Part shown: one piece after another, positions 9,287 through 19,400 of the stretch
Layout of the letters: each line of letters opens with the position of its first letter
Position numbering within the stretch: the first letter of the stretch is position 1
Assembly (NCBI GenBank): GCA_002503285.1
Contig: DARI01000023.1
Span: forward strand, 1-53,021
DNA length: 53,021 bases
Reading direction: 5' to 3'
Origin: Euryarchaeota archaeon UBA557
Lineage (GTDB): Archaea; Thermoplasmatota; Poseidoniia; Poseidoniales; Thalassarchaeaceae
Position numbers and translations under genes: made by a program
Notes under the pieces: model-generated
Seen by the model: the letters and a program-made list of their open reading frames with translations, nothing else
What the model was told of the DNA's origin: nothing
Databases searched by the model: none

Positions 9287-10194
9287 TTTTCCCATTCCCC
9301 ATCGTTATTGATAACTTTATTATCAAATATGTGGATTCCAATATTTTCTCTATGCTTGTCTGAATACTGTTCAATTACTCCTTCTGCTGAAATTTTAATT
9401 TTACCATCATGCCTCCATCCTGTCCAATTCCATTCATTTTCGGAGAAGTATGCGTCCATCACTGGCCCCGGAGTTCTGAATATTAATGGAGTATCATCTA
9501 AATTCTTAATTAATGCTATGGATTTTCCATGCATCATTAAGAACCAACCACCATCTTTATGGTATCTAACATCAGTTATTTTATCCTTTAACTGAATTAT
9601 TATTTTTCTCTTTAAATTTCTTCCTTCATCTAATTCCAATATGCCTCCAGCGGCTGACCAAATTACAATTCCTGATTCACCCTTAATTATTTTCACTATT
9701 GGATTCCTGTCTTGTTTAATTCCAATTTCTGGCCATGTTGGGTAATGTTCTCTCCAAATTTCCATTCCATTTTTATCTATCATATATATTCCCTTATTCA
9801 TTAATGCAAATATAATATTTTCATCTATTTTATTCAATGCCATGGGTTCAGATGTTAGAATTTTTTGCCATATGGCAGAGTTTGGGATTATTTTAGGATC
9901 ATCCGATGAATTTAATCTTAATTCATCCCTTCCGATCCCATCGCCCCAATTTTTTTCGAGAGGCAATGCAGCAATTCTGGAATCTTTCAATTCTCTATCC
10001 ATCCAAATCCCAACCCATATATCTTCAAAAATTACTCCAGTCACTACAGGCGTAGGAAATGGCTTTGCCATTTCATCAATTTTATTAAATTCAAGGTCCA
10101 ATTTAATCAATTCACCAGAATTTCCTATAATGACTAATTTGGTATTATTCCTATTGACTTTAGAGGGAGTGAAGCCCAATTGGATGTTAATCAT
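9274..10194 (-). CDS. hypothetical protein, probable beta-propeller
   Basis: A 306-residue soluble protein from ATG 10194. The frame extends to a TTG at 10236, but the ATG needs no rare codon and keeps the first strand intact. The sequence is a chain of short beta-strand units rich in tryptophan, glycine and aspartate, such as LVIIGNSGELIKLDLE, GIYMIDKNGMEIWRE, GIVIWSAAGGILELDEG and WNWTGWRHDGKIKIS. This is the look of WD40/PQQ-like propeller blades. There is no signal peptide, so it probably acts in the cytoplasm, perhaps as a scaffold. It diverges from dtdA and its 3' end overlaps rps27ae by 13 bases. No close family is recognised. Confidence 0.7.
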   Translation of the reverse strand: MINIQLGFTPSKVNRNNTKLVIIGNSGELIKLDLEFNKIDEMAKPFPTPVVTGVIFEDIWVGIWMDRELKDSRIAALPLEKNWGDGIGRDELRLNSSDDPKIIPNSAIWQKILTSEPMALNKIDENIIFALMNKGIYMIDKNGMEIWREHYPTWPEIGIKQDRNPIVKIIKGESGIVIWSAAGGILELDEGRNLKRKIIIQLKDKITDVRYHKDGGWFLMMHGKSIALIKNLDDTPLIFRTPGPVMDAYFSENEWNWTGWRHDGKIKISAEGVIEQYSDKHRENIGIHIFDNKVINNDGEWENYSS

Positions 10195-10265
10195 ATTGCT
10201 CGATTCGCACCACGTCCTTGAATGTGTTTCCGCCAAGTTTGAAATCTCAATGCCATTGGAGTATC

Positions 10266-11246
10266 ATGGTCTCGTTACTATTGTGCTCATCAAAAGATCA
10301 AGCATCTCTAAATTTATATAATCAATTAATTGTTAAAGATGGATGGTCAAACCCAATTAAAATGTATTATGGGACCATCTATAAGCATAGTAAATGTGAT
10401 GTTCACATATTATTAATTGATAATCTAAATCATATTTTTGCAGATAATATTGATCTTATACATGAAAAAGAAATGAAAACTGATGTTAAAGAAATACTGG
10501 TTCTATCAAAGCATGTTTCAAAATCTGAAATACCAGCCTTGACGATACATGCTATTGGCCTTCCTGGAGTAACTCCATATGGAGAAAAAGGCCATTCAGG
10601 AGGAATAAATGGCGAAGTTGTACCCCCCTCTCCTAGATTTGCTAGCTTATTCAAAAACCTATTGATGATTGCAGAAGAAATGAATTTACATGACTCTTTT
10701 GATATTACATTGGAAACTACTCATCATGGGCCATTTTTAACCAGGCCTACTTTATACCTGGAGATAGGTTCAACCAAGGAAGAATGGAATCGTAAAGATT
10801 TAGCAGATATTTGGGTTTTGACCATTTTTAAATGCCTAGGTTTAGAAGGTACCAATGCATTAGGGTCTTGGAAAGGAGAAGGAGATGTCATGATATGCTT
10901 AGGAGGTGGACATTATGCCCCAAGACATAAGTCAATTATAACTAATTCAGATGTTTGGCTAGGCCATATATTAGCAAATTATTCACTTTTGTTTGATGTT
11001 GAATATAAAGAAAATAATAATGCAGTTTCATGGCACCACCCATTAGAAAAAACTATTGAAGCAACAAAAATTGCATTTCCCGGAGGTAGAATTTTTGTTC
11101 ATTTAGATCGTAAATCATTCAAAGGATGGCAAAGGAATGCAATAATTGCATATTTAGAAAACCGCAATATTCCTGTGTATAGGGGCAAACAAATACTCAT
11201 GTTACGCAAGAATAAAAGTTCATCTATCATTGGAGATGAATCATGA
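10266..11246 (+). CDS. dtdA: D-aminoacyl-tRNA deacylase (archaeal DtdA/DTD2 type)
   Basis: DtdA hydrolyses D-amino acids from mischarged tRNA and is the archaeal/plant counterpart of bacterial DTD. Motifs: the N-terminal SSKDQASLNLYNQL; LSKHVSKSEIPALTIHAIG; ETTHHGP with GSTKEEW; and CLGGGHYAPRH, the last two being the histidine-rich active-site signatures of the family. The frame opens at 10218, but ATG 10266 gives the normal N-terminus and has GGAG four bases upstream (10258-10261). The next gene, a proline dehydrogenase, overlaps its stop by four bases, so the two are translationally coupled. Confidence 0.92.
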   Translation: MVSLLLCSSKDQASLNLYNQLIVKDGWSNPIKMYYGTIYKHSKCDVHILLIDNLNHIFADNIDLIHEKEMKTDVKEILVLSKHVSKSEIPALTIHAIGLPGVTPYGEKGHSGGINGEVVPPSPRFASLFKNLLMIAEEMNLHDSFDITLETTHHGPFLTRPTLYLEIGSTKEEWNRKDLADIWVLTIFKCLGLEGTNALGSWKGEGDVMICLGGGHYAPRHKSIITNSDVWLGHILANYSLLFDVEYKENNNAVSWHHPLEKTIEATKIAFPGGRIFVHLDRKSFKGWQRNAIIAYLENRNIPVYRGKQILMLRKNKSSSIIGDES

Positions 11247-12217
11247 GTATCTTGGGACGTCCCATTGTAGCTCTTCTTCCTTTTGTACCACGTTTTATTG
11301 TCCGTTGGATTTCTAAAAGGTATGTTGCAGGTGAAAATATTGATCAAGCCATGAGCGTTATCAAAAAATTACGGTCAAATAATACCTGCTTTACAATTGA
11401 TGTACTAGGAGAAGAAATAAAAAACATGTCCGAAGCTTCTTATTTCATGAATGAATATAACGCTCTTTTGGATGCAATTATTGATAATGATATAGATGCT
11501 AATATTTCAATCAAACCAACTGCATTAGGTTTGTTGATTGATGGTGCAGAAACATCTAAAAATCTTACTAAAATCTTACTAAAAGCATCAAAAAATAATA
11601 TTTTTGTCAGATTAGATATGGAAGATAATAGGGTTACACAATCTACAATTGATTTAGTATATGAAATGCATAAAAAAGGACTTAATAATGTAGGGACTGT
11701 ACTACAAGGTAGATTGTTCAGAACTGAAAATGATATAGAAAAAATCTGTTCTATGACATTAAAAAATTCCGACTTTAGAATTTGTAAGGGAATATATTTG
11801 GAATCCAATGATATAGCTTACACCAATCATAAAGAAATCGTTGATTCAGTAATAAAGTGTATAGATCTTATGCTCGAAAATGGAGCTTATACTGCCATTG
11901 CATCTCATGATGATGATATTATTGCATACTCACTTGACTCTTTAAAAAAACACGGCATGGGCCCAGAACTTATTGACCCAAGGAAAAATGCAGGTATTAA
12001 ATTACCTGGAAAGGGTAATGGATATGAATTTCAATTTTTATTAGGTGTTCGCGGTGACGAAAGACGAAAGTTGGCAAAAGAGGGACATTTGACCAGAGTA
12101 TACGTCCCATATGGATCTCGTTGGTACGAGTATAGTATGAGAAGATTAAGAGAAAATCCAGAAATTGCTATGCATGTTACTAAGGCATTCCTATTGCCGT
12201 GGACTAATCGTAGGTAG
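11243..12217 (+). CDS. proline dehydrogenase
   Basis: A FAD-dependent enzyme of the PutA/PRODH family that oxidises proline to pyrroline-5-carboxylate. The 324-residue length fits the single-function form. Family motifs are the barrel strand VRLDMEDNRVTQ, the FAD/product region GTVLQGRLFRTENDI, KGIYLES, the strand AIASHDDD, and the C-terminal YVPYGSRWYEYSMRRLREN with the two conserved arginines that bind the proline carboxylate. It overlaps dtdA by four bases (ATGA). No pyrroline-5-carboxylate dehydrogenase lies beside it, so the second step must be encoded elsewhere. Its 3' end overlaps the convergent gene at 12204 by 14 bases. Confidence 0.92.
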   Translation: MSILGRPIVALLPFVPRFIVRWISKRYVAGENIDQAMSVIKKLRSNNTCFTIDVLGEEIKNMSEASYFMNEYNALLDAIIDNDIDANISIKPTALGLLIDGAETSKNLTKILLKASKNNIFVRLDMEDNRVTQSTIDLVYEMHKKGLNNVGTVLQGRLFRTENDIEKICSMTLKNSDFRICKGIYLESNDIAYTNHKEIVDSVIKCIDLMLENGAYTAIASHDDDIIAYSLDSLKKHGMGPELIDPRKNAGIKLPGKGNGYEFQFLLGVRGDERRKLAKEGHLTRVYVPYGSRWYEYSMRRLRENPEIAMHVTKAFLLPWTNRR

Positions 12218-12818
12218 GGGTCCGTGGCGAATGCAAATACATTCTTTTTATTTCAGATGCTACCCTTTTACCTCTTAAAGTACGCCCTTGGCCAGTGTGT
12301 ATTGCTCTTATTCTCCACTTTTGTCCATTAATTTCCAATATCGTGCCACACGAAAATACTTTATCGGGACTAGATTCTATGGTAGAACTAGTACTATAAT
12401 CATCATCTGTCAAAGTTATTTTTATTATCTTTTTATCCGTTCTTATTACCCACATTGCATAAATTTCTGAAGCCACCATTTTCTTTTCCGGTTTTGATAT
12501 TTTATCATCAATTCTTGTCACTTCCCAGTCTGCACCTTCATGTTGAAATATATCTCCAACAGCAATTATCTCATCACTATCTACTTCTATGATTCCGGAT
12601 TTGCTAATTTTACCCTCAGAAAAGGTAGTATTGAGAAAAATAGGTGCAGGCGGCCTCAATTCAATTAAATGTACATCATTACATTCCAAACATCTTGCAA
12701 GAATGTCTTCTCCTTTGCCCTTTCTTATACGTTTCAACACGTCATGTTCAGTCATCTCTAAACACATTGGACAATTTGCGGCATCAGATACTTCATCATC
12801 ATCGTAGTGCGAAGCCAT
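12204..12818 (-). CDS. HVO_0476-type zinc-finger protein
   Basis: A 204-residue soluble protein, with ATG 12818 chosen over a TTG at 12833. The N-terminus has a zinc-binding pair CPMC then CLEC about 24 residues later, with EHDVLKRIRKG between, which matches the archaeal HVO_0476 zinc-finger family. After the finger come two similar small beta domains, each about 60 residues: one around IIAVGDIFQHEGADWEVTRI and one around VFSCGTILEINGQKWRIRAI. Each ends in a basic segment (ASEIYAMWVIRT; ASEIKRMYLHS), suggesting an internal duplication. The function is unknown; nucleic-acid binding is a guess from the finger and the basic strands. It converges on proline dehydrogenase. Confidence 0.78.
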   Translation of the reverse strand: MASHYDDDEVSDAANCPMCLEMTEHDVLKRIRKGKGEDILARCLECNDVHLIELRPPAPIFLNTTFSEGKISKSGIIEVDSDEIIAVGDIFQHEGADWEVTRIDDKISKPEKKMVASEIYAMWVIRTDKKIIKITLTDDDYSTSSTIESSPDKVFSCGTILEINGQKWRIRAIHTGQGRTLRGKRVASEIKRMYLHSPRTPTYD

Positions 12819-12894
12819 ATTTGTCGCGCACAACTAACTTCTATTCAAACCATCCAATAGTGATAATTGAATAGTTGACTTACTAGCGGACAAT

Positions 12895-13683
12895 ATGGAG
12901 CGAACCGGAGGAAGTTCGGGTTTACCCCAAATGTCCGAAAAGGAGATGTTTTTGAGACTTCTTTCAGAAGATGAAACTAGGGGAATTGATGAGCCCGAGG
13001 TTGCTTCAAATATTGGAGATCAAATGATACATATGGGCCTTAGACCTTTATCTAGAACTATAAGATCAAGAATTAGAGATATTTGTTCTAGAATTCCTGC
13101 AAAGAATGTGATTCTAGTAGGGGGAGGGATAGGACATCTTTCTGCATGGCTATTTGATTTGTGGTGTTCAGATAATATTGAAAATAATATTATTAAAAAA
13201 CCAGATTCATTTACAATTATTGAAGAAGGTGGAAAATTTGGAATTATTTTAAATCGACTTATAAGTAGATATGATGCGGATTCTTGGTCAAAAGTAATTG
13301 TAAATAAATGGCCAGAAATAGTTGCAGAAAGCTCTTCATGGTTAGCTGCCAACGCTGCATCTACTGACAATGCACCATTTTTATCAATCCCTCTTCCAGT
13401 AGATTTAATCATAATAGATTTACCAGAAGATGAAAGGATTGATGCTCTCACATCATCATTTAACTTACTTTCACCTGGAGGAATAATAATCATTAAAGAG
13501 CCAGAGGTTCCAACAGGAGATGTTGGAGAATTAGAAAGTGGTAAAGAAATGAGCAAAGCTCAAGAAAAAGTTTCTAGATTCAACAAGTGGATAAGCGCAG
13601 TAAAGGACTTTAGTTTGAATAATTCATTGAGTTTTGTTGAGCTAACCGGTGGGACGCTTGTTGTACTTCGGCGATCATCTTAA
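12895..13683 (+). CDS. class I methyltransferase-like protein
   Basis: A 262-residue protein with a Rossmann-type core: the glycine-rich loop NVILVGGGIGHLSAWL (about 76-91), an acidic second strand FTIIEEGGKFG, a strand LIIIDLPEDERID, and LLSPGGIIIIKEP. This order is typical of S-adenosylmethionine-dependent methyltransferases, with the loop as motif I and the GG-rich segment as the post-IV region. The second-strand acidic residue is present. No specific family or substrate is recognised. The gene diverges from the zinc-finger gene at 12204 and its 3' end faces the subtilase with 26 bases between them. The last strand is TGGTLVVLRR, with a short basic end. Confidence 0.65.
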   Translation: MERTGGSSGLPQMSEKEMFLRLLSEDETRGIDEPEVASNIGDQMIHMGLRPLSRTIRSRIRDICSRIPAKNVILVGGGIGHLSAWLFDLWCSDNIENNIIKKPDSFTIIEEGGKFGIILNRLISRYDADSWSKVIVNKWPEIVAESSSWLAANAASTDNAPFLSIPLPVDLIIIDLPEDERIDALTSSFNLLSPGGIIIIKEPEVPTGDVGELESGKEMSKAQEKVSRFNKWISAVKDFSLNNSLSFVELTGGTLVVLRRSS

Positions 13684-13709
13684 ATTGTAATTCAGATAAA
13701 ATAGTTATT

Positions 13710-14861
13710 TTATTTTTTAGAATTTATCATTAAATCTATTCTCATTATTCCATATCCGTAATAATCATCATGTTCAGTCTGATTATCTTTCATTTGAGAG
13801 GTTTGCGATAATAGATTTTTAACTTCTTCTATTGATTCCCTTCCATCATTATTTTGCCTTTGTAATTCAGGATATTCTTCCAATAATAATGACAATGATC
13901 CAGATACCCATGCCGTTGCAGCAGATGTTCCACTGGACCATCCCCACCAATTATTATTTCCAACTCCGCTTGCCATTAGTATGGGAACTTCTTGACTAGG
14001 TGCAACTATCTCAGGCTTTTTATCTGGGTTACTTCTTGGAAATATGGGGTTTGGAAAGAATCTACCGTCATTATCTCCTATTGAACTTCCTTTCCATATG
14101 TCTCCATCCCTAGTTATTCCTCCTACGCAGATAACATCTCCTACAGAACCAGGTGATTCGACATCTCCGTCGTCATTTTCGCCGTCATTTCCTGCAGCCG
14201 CCACTATGAAAACTCCTAAGTCTAAAGCATTTTCAACAGATTGTTCTAATGCATCAGTAGTGAATATCCCGGCCCCAAATCCTTGTTCACCTCCCAAACT
14301 TAATGAAATTATATGAGCACCATTTTCAACACACCAGTCTACAGATTGTGAAATAATTTGATCTGTCCCTGTCCCATCTTTGTCGATAGCTTTAGCAACT
14401 AATAAAGTGACACCTTGTGCATTGCCCTTTAATCCATTTTTAGCAACTATTATTCCTGCCATTGCCGTACCATGCCCTTCATCATCATATGGGTCTTCAA
14501 TTTGATTAACGAAATCACTCCATTTTTCTAATTTTAGACCTTCTAATCCGGGATGATTCATATCTATCCCTGAATCTACTATGCAGAGTGTAATTCCAGA
14601 ACCATCTAGATATTCAACATTATTAATTCCCGTGATCTCTCTATATTCATCCTCCCATATTATCAGAGCTCCAGAAGGGCCCTGAGAACTAATTTCCTCA
14701 ATACTTGGCCATAGATATAAAAATGATACTGAAATTAAAAGAAAAGAAATCAATAATGTAACTGCAATCGAGATGAAATAAACTGCTGAATCATCATCTT
14801 TTTCATATTGAGAACCTCTTATAACATCCTTAAAAATATTTTCAGAATCCTCATTTTCCAT
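13710..14861 (-). CDS. membrane-anchored subtilisin-like serine protease (S8)
   Basis: A 383-residue subtilase. One membrane helix lies at about 28-51 and is preceded by an acidic cytoplasmic N-terminus, so the catalytic domain should face outside while staying anchored. The catalytic triad is visible: Asp96 in CIVDSGIDMNHPG, His130 in DDEGHGTAMAG, Ser313 in SSGTSAATAW; Asn225 in AAAGNDGEN is the oxyanion-hole residue. Between helix and catalytic domain are only about 35 residues, too few for a classical I9 propeptide. It starts 28 bases after the membrane protein at 14890 on the same strand, probably one operon. Possible roles are processing of surface proteins or feeding on protein. Confidence 0.92.
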   Translation of the reverse strand: MENEDSENIFKDVIRGSQYEKDDDSAVYFISIAVTLLISFLLISVSFLYLWPSIEEISSQGPSGALIIWEDEYREITGINNVEYLDGSGITLCIVDSGIDMNHPGLEGLKLEKWSDFVNQIEDPYDDEGHGTAMAGIIVAKNGLKGNAQGVTLLVAKAIDKDGTGTDQIISQSVDWCVENGAHIISLSLGGEQGFGAGIFTTDALEQSVENALDLGVFIVAAAGNDGENDDGDVESPGSVGDVICVGGITRDGDIWKGSSIGDNDGRFFPNPIFPRSNPDKKPEIVAPSQEVPILMASGVGNNNWWGWSSGTSAATAWVSGSLSLLLEEYPELQRQNNDGRESIEEVKNLLSQTSQMKDNQTEHDDYYGYGIMRIDLMINSKK

Positions 14862-14889
14862 GTTTTCACATCTCTTTTAATGATAATTA

Positions 14890-16071
14890 TTACCAAATTT
14901 CTTGATTTCCAAAATGACTATCTATTGGAGTATTTGAATTACAACTTCTACATTTTAATCTAGTTGGTAATTTAACTTTACATTTTTCACATTCACTGCC
15001 AATTCGTCCCTTTCCGTCGCAATCTATTTCTTGACAGGGGACTTCAATAATCCCTGATGAAAATTTCTTAGCAGCAGTTTCAACATCGCATATTGGACAT
15101 AGTCCTTGGCTAATGATGGGTTGTAACTCTATATTATCTCCTGCTACTTCCCTTGCTCTTACTGATTGTATTCTCTCTTCTGCGTCTCCCAACATGAAGT
15201 GCGGAAACCAAATTATGACTAATAACATCAAGACTGATATGATTCCGGATACGATATACAAAAAAATAAGCAAATAATTGAGATTTTCTGATTCCAAGTT
15301 CATCCTACTTGCAACAGAATGTGAACCAGCCCACGCCATAATATTTATCATAATAATAAATATTGACATTTCTAGGTCCCAAGCCTTTAAACTGTGATCT
15401 TCCCAAGATTTTTGCACGACTCTAGGATCTGGATGAGCATGCCTTTCTTGGACATGAATATCTCTTGTTTCTCTTACTGCCCTATGAACTACTATTATTG
15501 CTAAAAATAATAATATCCCGTTTCCAATTATTATTCCACCTAAGTCTGAAAATTGTAATTCAAATGGGAAGTAAGGATTACTTGCATGAGTATTCATGTA
15601 GCCATATTGGACAGCAAATGAGCCAATTAATAAATATATTAAATTCTCTCTCATAATTGGATATTCTGACCATAATGAGATTATTATTCCAGCCCAGCAT
15701 ATGAGGGATAATAGTGATAATATTAATGTCAAATCAGATATTTGTAAGAATCCACTATTGTCTCCAAAAATCCCAACGCGGTTGTAATCACCACCTTGTG
15801 ATAATTCACCAATTCCTATGTCCCAAGACCCCATTATGAAAGCTGTTAATCCTAGAATGACTATTGTTAGTTCCTTTAATCCCCAGTTCTTACTGATAAT
15901 AGTGGCCTGAAAGATTAAACCTCTCCTTATCTCATCAAGAATGGAAAAATTATCATTAATCTCAGATAATTTATAACCTAATTTTATTTCACTTTGCCTT
16001 AATTCATTAACAACTATTATGTCTTTAGAAATCGTTGGCATCGCATCCTCCATGGCCTCTCCGATACTCAT
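14890..16071 (-). CDS. multi-pass membrane protein with C-terminal zinc ribbons
   Basis: A 393-residue protein, unrecognised. An N-terminal region of about 60 residues looks soluble and helical. Six hydrophobic segments follow, for example ELTIVILGLTAFIMGSW, LILSLLSLICWAGIIISLW, LIYLLIGSFAVQYGY, GNGILLFLAIIVV, MSIFIIMINIMAWAG and LLIFLYIVSGIISVLMLLVII. The cytoplasmic tail carries two cysteine clusters: CPIC with CQEIDC, then CEKC with CRSC, which look like zinc ribbons. The segment ERHAHPDPRVVQKSWEDHS between membrane parts is histidine-rich. It is the first gene of an operon with the subtilase. An inverted repeat at 16087-16103 lies at its predicted transcription start. Confidence 0.75.
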   Translation of the reverse strand: MSIGEAMEDAMPTISKDIIVVNELRQSEIKLGYKLSEINDNFSILDEIRRGLIFQATIISKNWGLKELTIVILGLTAFIMGSWDIGIGELSQGGDYNRVGIFGDNSGFLQISDLTLILSLLSLICWAGIIISLWSEYPIMRENLIYLLIGSFAVQYGYMNTHASNPYFPFELQFSDLGGIIIGNGILLFLAIIVVHRAVRETRDIHVQERHAHPDPRVVQKSWEDHSLKAWDLEMSIFIIMINIMAWAGSHSVASRMNLESENLNYLLIFLYIVSGIISVLMLLVIIWFPHFMLGDAEERIQSVRAREVAGDNIELQPIISQGLCPICDVETAAKKFSSGIIEVPCQEIDCDGKGRIGSECEKCKVKLPTRLKCRSCNSNTPIDSHFGNQEIW

Positions 16072-16086
16072 TACTGATTAAGTTCC

Positions 16087-16103
16087 ATGTACAAAATGTA
16101 CAT
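16087..16103 (-). promoter_or_regulatory. inverted repeat at the start of the zinc-ribbon/subtilase operon
   Basis: ATGTACA, three A bases, TGTACAT: perfect seven-base arms. On the minus strand a TATA-like cctttaaaag lies at 16113-16122, which predicts a start site near 16090, inside the repeat. This is a typical position for a repressor operator in archaea. No regulator is identified. Confidence 0.45.
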
Positions 16104-16131
16104 TATTTAGAACTTTTAAAGGAATATTTTG

Positions 16132-16217
16132 TGGCGCCGAGAGAGAGATTTGAACTCCCGAGGGAAAATCCCACATGATTTCCAGTCATGCGCAATACCA
16201 GGCTATGCGATCTCGGC
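16132..16217 (-). tRNA. tRNA-Ser (GGA)
   Basis: On the minus strand the acceptor arm is GCCGAGA paired with TCTCGGC. The anticodon stem CATGA/TCATG encloses the loop CTGGAAA, giving anticodon GGA (Ser). The long variable arm around TGGGATTTTCCC is the expected class II feature of tRNA-Ser. The T arm has loop TTCAAAT. Discriminator G and an encoded CCA (16132-16134) complete it. There is no intron. Confidence 0.96.
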
Positions 16218-16319
16218 AGGCATCCATTCCTATGAGTATCTATTTTTGAGTTTGTCGTATTGAAATGAGATCGAACAATCCGTAGTGATTAAAATCTCAC
16301 TTATGTTGCACGACTTATC

Positions 16320-16394
16320 GCCACTGTGGCTTAGGGGTATAGCATCCCATTGGTAATGGGAAGGTCGGGAGTTCAATTCTCCCCAGTGGCTCCA
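16320..16394 (+). tRNA. tRNA-Thr (GGT)
   Basis: The acceptor arm is GCCACTG paired with CAGTGGC. The anticodon stem TCCCA/TGGGA encloses TTGGTAA, giving anticodon GGT (Thr). The T stem GGGAG/CTCCC has loop TTCAATT. Discriminator T is followed by an encoded CCA. There is no intron. It lies 102 bases from the divergent tRNA-Ser. Confidence 0.96.
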
Positions 16395-16498
16395 CATTTA
16401 CTGAATTAATCTTAATAATTATTTTTTTAATTTGTTTTTCATACAATTCAAATACATTTACTGACTTTTTTTGTAATTAACTTGATAATCTACCTTAT

Positions 16499-19400
16499 AT
16501 GCAGAGTACTATGAATAACACCAATAGAAGGCTAGCCTTAACTCTCGTTTTGTTAATGATGCTAGCACCTTTTGCTAATGCAGGAGTTTCAAATTGGAAT
16601 TCATCAAATAATATTAATTCAAATGGCAGTTCATTAACTGTGAATGGTTTTGAACTTCCAGGAAATTCTACTATCATGGATGGTTGGCTCCACGTTGCCG
16701 ATTCAACTATGGCCACTTCAACAGATACAGGAATTCTATGGAGTGAATCAGATTTTTCTGATGGTGCACTTTTTGGTACTTTTATGGATGAAAATCAGCA
16801 TTTAACTTTAATGGATGACGGTACAAGATCTAACATTAGTAGTTTTGATGTTGGCGATATTTCTGTGATTATGAATTCTAAATATAAATATTCTCCTGGA
16901 TGGAGGCATGTATATACTCTTAGCCCATTAACAAGTATTTCAGAGTGCGGGGGGCAAAATGGTCAGGTTTTATCTCATGGATATGATAACAATTTTGATG
17001 TTACTTTGGACAATGATGAAATAATTGAAATTTTATATTACTGCGATACATTTTCCAAAGAAGATACCGTACAGGAGTTGGTAATTAATTCCGGAGGTGA
17101 CGATTATTACAGCGGTAATCTTTCATCAAATGGAGGAGGTGGCGAAGGATTTATTGGCACCTATCAAATTAGTTCCGGAATAGACTCAATAGCAATTAAT
17201 AATGGAGGCTCAGGATATTCTACTAATGATACAATGTCCATAGGTTGCCAATGTGGTGGATCTGATGCGAATGCTAGCATTTCATCTGTTGATAGCAATG
17301 GAGGAATACTTAGTATAACAATTAATGATAGTGGATTGGGATATACTTTGGATGATACAATATTATTCTCATTCACCGGTTCTGGAAGTGGTGCGAACTT
17401 AGATGCAATTCTGGAATCAACTGGGGTAATAAATTCAGCAGAAATTACCAATGAAGGTTACAATTATACTAGTACCCCATCTATTAATATTAGCGACTCT
17501 TCTGGTTCAGGGGCATCAATTACAGCAATACTTGGAGCATATTTTGAATATGAATTAGACATAGATCCTATTGGCAATAGTAATTCAAATTGCGATGAGG
17601 GAGGTTTTATTGTTTACAGCGGGCTCGATTATGATGAGAATAGAAATCTTGGTACTGATGAAATTACAAATACTGAATATCTTTGCAATAATATTAAAAC
17701 ATGGGAAGCAACTACTTTCACTGACTTAAATGGAACTATTTATGGCAATCAACAAAATATGAGTTACGGCGTTATACCTTCATCAGCATCTAGTGGAGTA
17801 GTTTCAATTGGAACTACGCCAGGATCTCCACTTCCGGCTGGAACCGATAGCGCTTTCTTACTTCCTGCAGTAAATGTGCCACATTTTGATGATATTAACA
17901 ATTATTACATGTCCTTTGATCACTGGTTTCATTTCGACAGCACTTCCTCAGGCGGAGGAGATGGTGCTTGGGTAGAATATCGAGTAAAAGATAGTGCGGC
18001 ATGGGGTGATTGGGAGTATGTATCACCCGAATTTGGATATCCTAGTACTTTATCGACAGATGCCCCAGTTCCAGAAGGAGCACCGTCGGGAGCGACTCCT
18101 GTATTTGCTTCTGAGACTTATAGTGGTTGGCTTACTACTACATTTGATTTATCTACATTAGTTAATGAGACATCAGATAATATACAATTTAGATTCCATG
18201 TATGGACTCATCCAGATGCTGAAAACGAACGTCCAGGATGGTTTATTGATAATATTCGATTTAATAATGATGGTGTTAATTATGGGGCCTGGCATCATGG
18301 TTGTTATACACAAACAGCATCTTCTTGTTACTATTCTAATGATGCATATGGTTCATTAGAAAGAATAATTGATTTATCAGGTTCAAATTCTACTTCTAAA
18401 ATTGAAATTGATATGGAGTGGGACTTAGAAGGTGCAGCGAATGATAATGCATGCGTCGAAGTATCACTAAATCAAATCTCATGGTTCGATATATCTTCTA
18501 CGAATCCATCTACAACTTCGGGATGTGCAGCCCGTAGTGGAGCAATCCCTGGGACAGGATATTCCGATGCTGATGGGTCGGAATATGGGGATCAGAGTGG
18601 TCGTTTACGAACTATTTCACTAGAAATACCAAATTCATTTCATAATCAACAAGTAGTTTATTTTAGGATAGTTGTAGATACTAACACTTATACAGATTAT
18701 GGAGGAAATCTAGATTCTAGGGAAGGGCTTACGGTTGATGAAATAAGAGTTGTTGATTATACTGGATCAAATCTTTTCTTGGATGATCTCGAAACTTCTT
18801 CTTCGATGTCTCACTCTGCAATCGGTACTGGATCAGATGACTGGAGCCACTATTATCTAGACAGAGGTCAACAACAATCTTCCTTTAGCTTCGAAGACTC
18901 AACTGCTAGCTCGCCTTCAGTTTCAGATTCTCCGGGTTGGACGAGGACCAATACTATGTCATCAGGAAGTTGCTCTACAGATACATGTAAGTGGACTTTA
19001 AATAAAATTGGTACTAACTCTGGGCCTAGTGGCGCAGCGTCGTTTCCTTACGTTTATGGCGTAGGGATATCTGGAAATTATTTAGGTAATATTCAAGAAG
19101 CAAGACTGATATCTCCTGAGTATGAAATCCCTATGAATGGGAATGCATTTCTGTTATTTGATCATTGGGCCGCAATGGAACCAAATTGGGACGGTGGTGC
19201 TGTTTTCATCAAGGTAAATGGAGCTTCTTGGCAACATTTTGACCCAGGAAACTGGTATGATAGTCAAGTCAGTTATAATTATAATAATTTGTATGGGCAT
19301 GATACATTTGCTTCTCAATCATCAGCAACGGGAGGTATGAAGAGTATGCAGGCTAGCTTACTAAATTATCAAGGCGATACTGTTCAATTTAAGTTCTCCA

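Noticed and set aside
13020..13556. 178-codon minus-strand frame inside the methyltransferase-like gene
   Set aside because: It is antisense to the better-supported frame with Rossmann motifs, and has no start context or recognisable domain.
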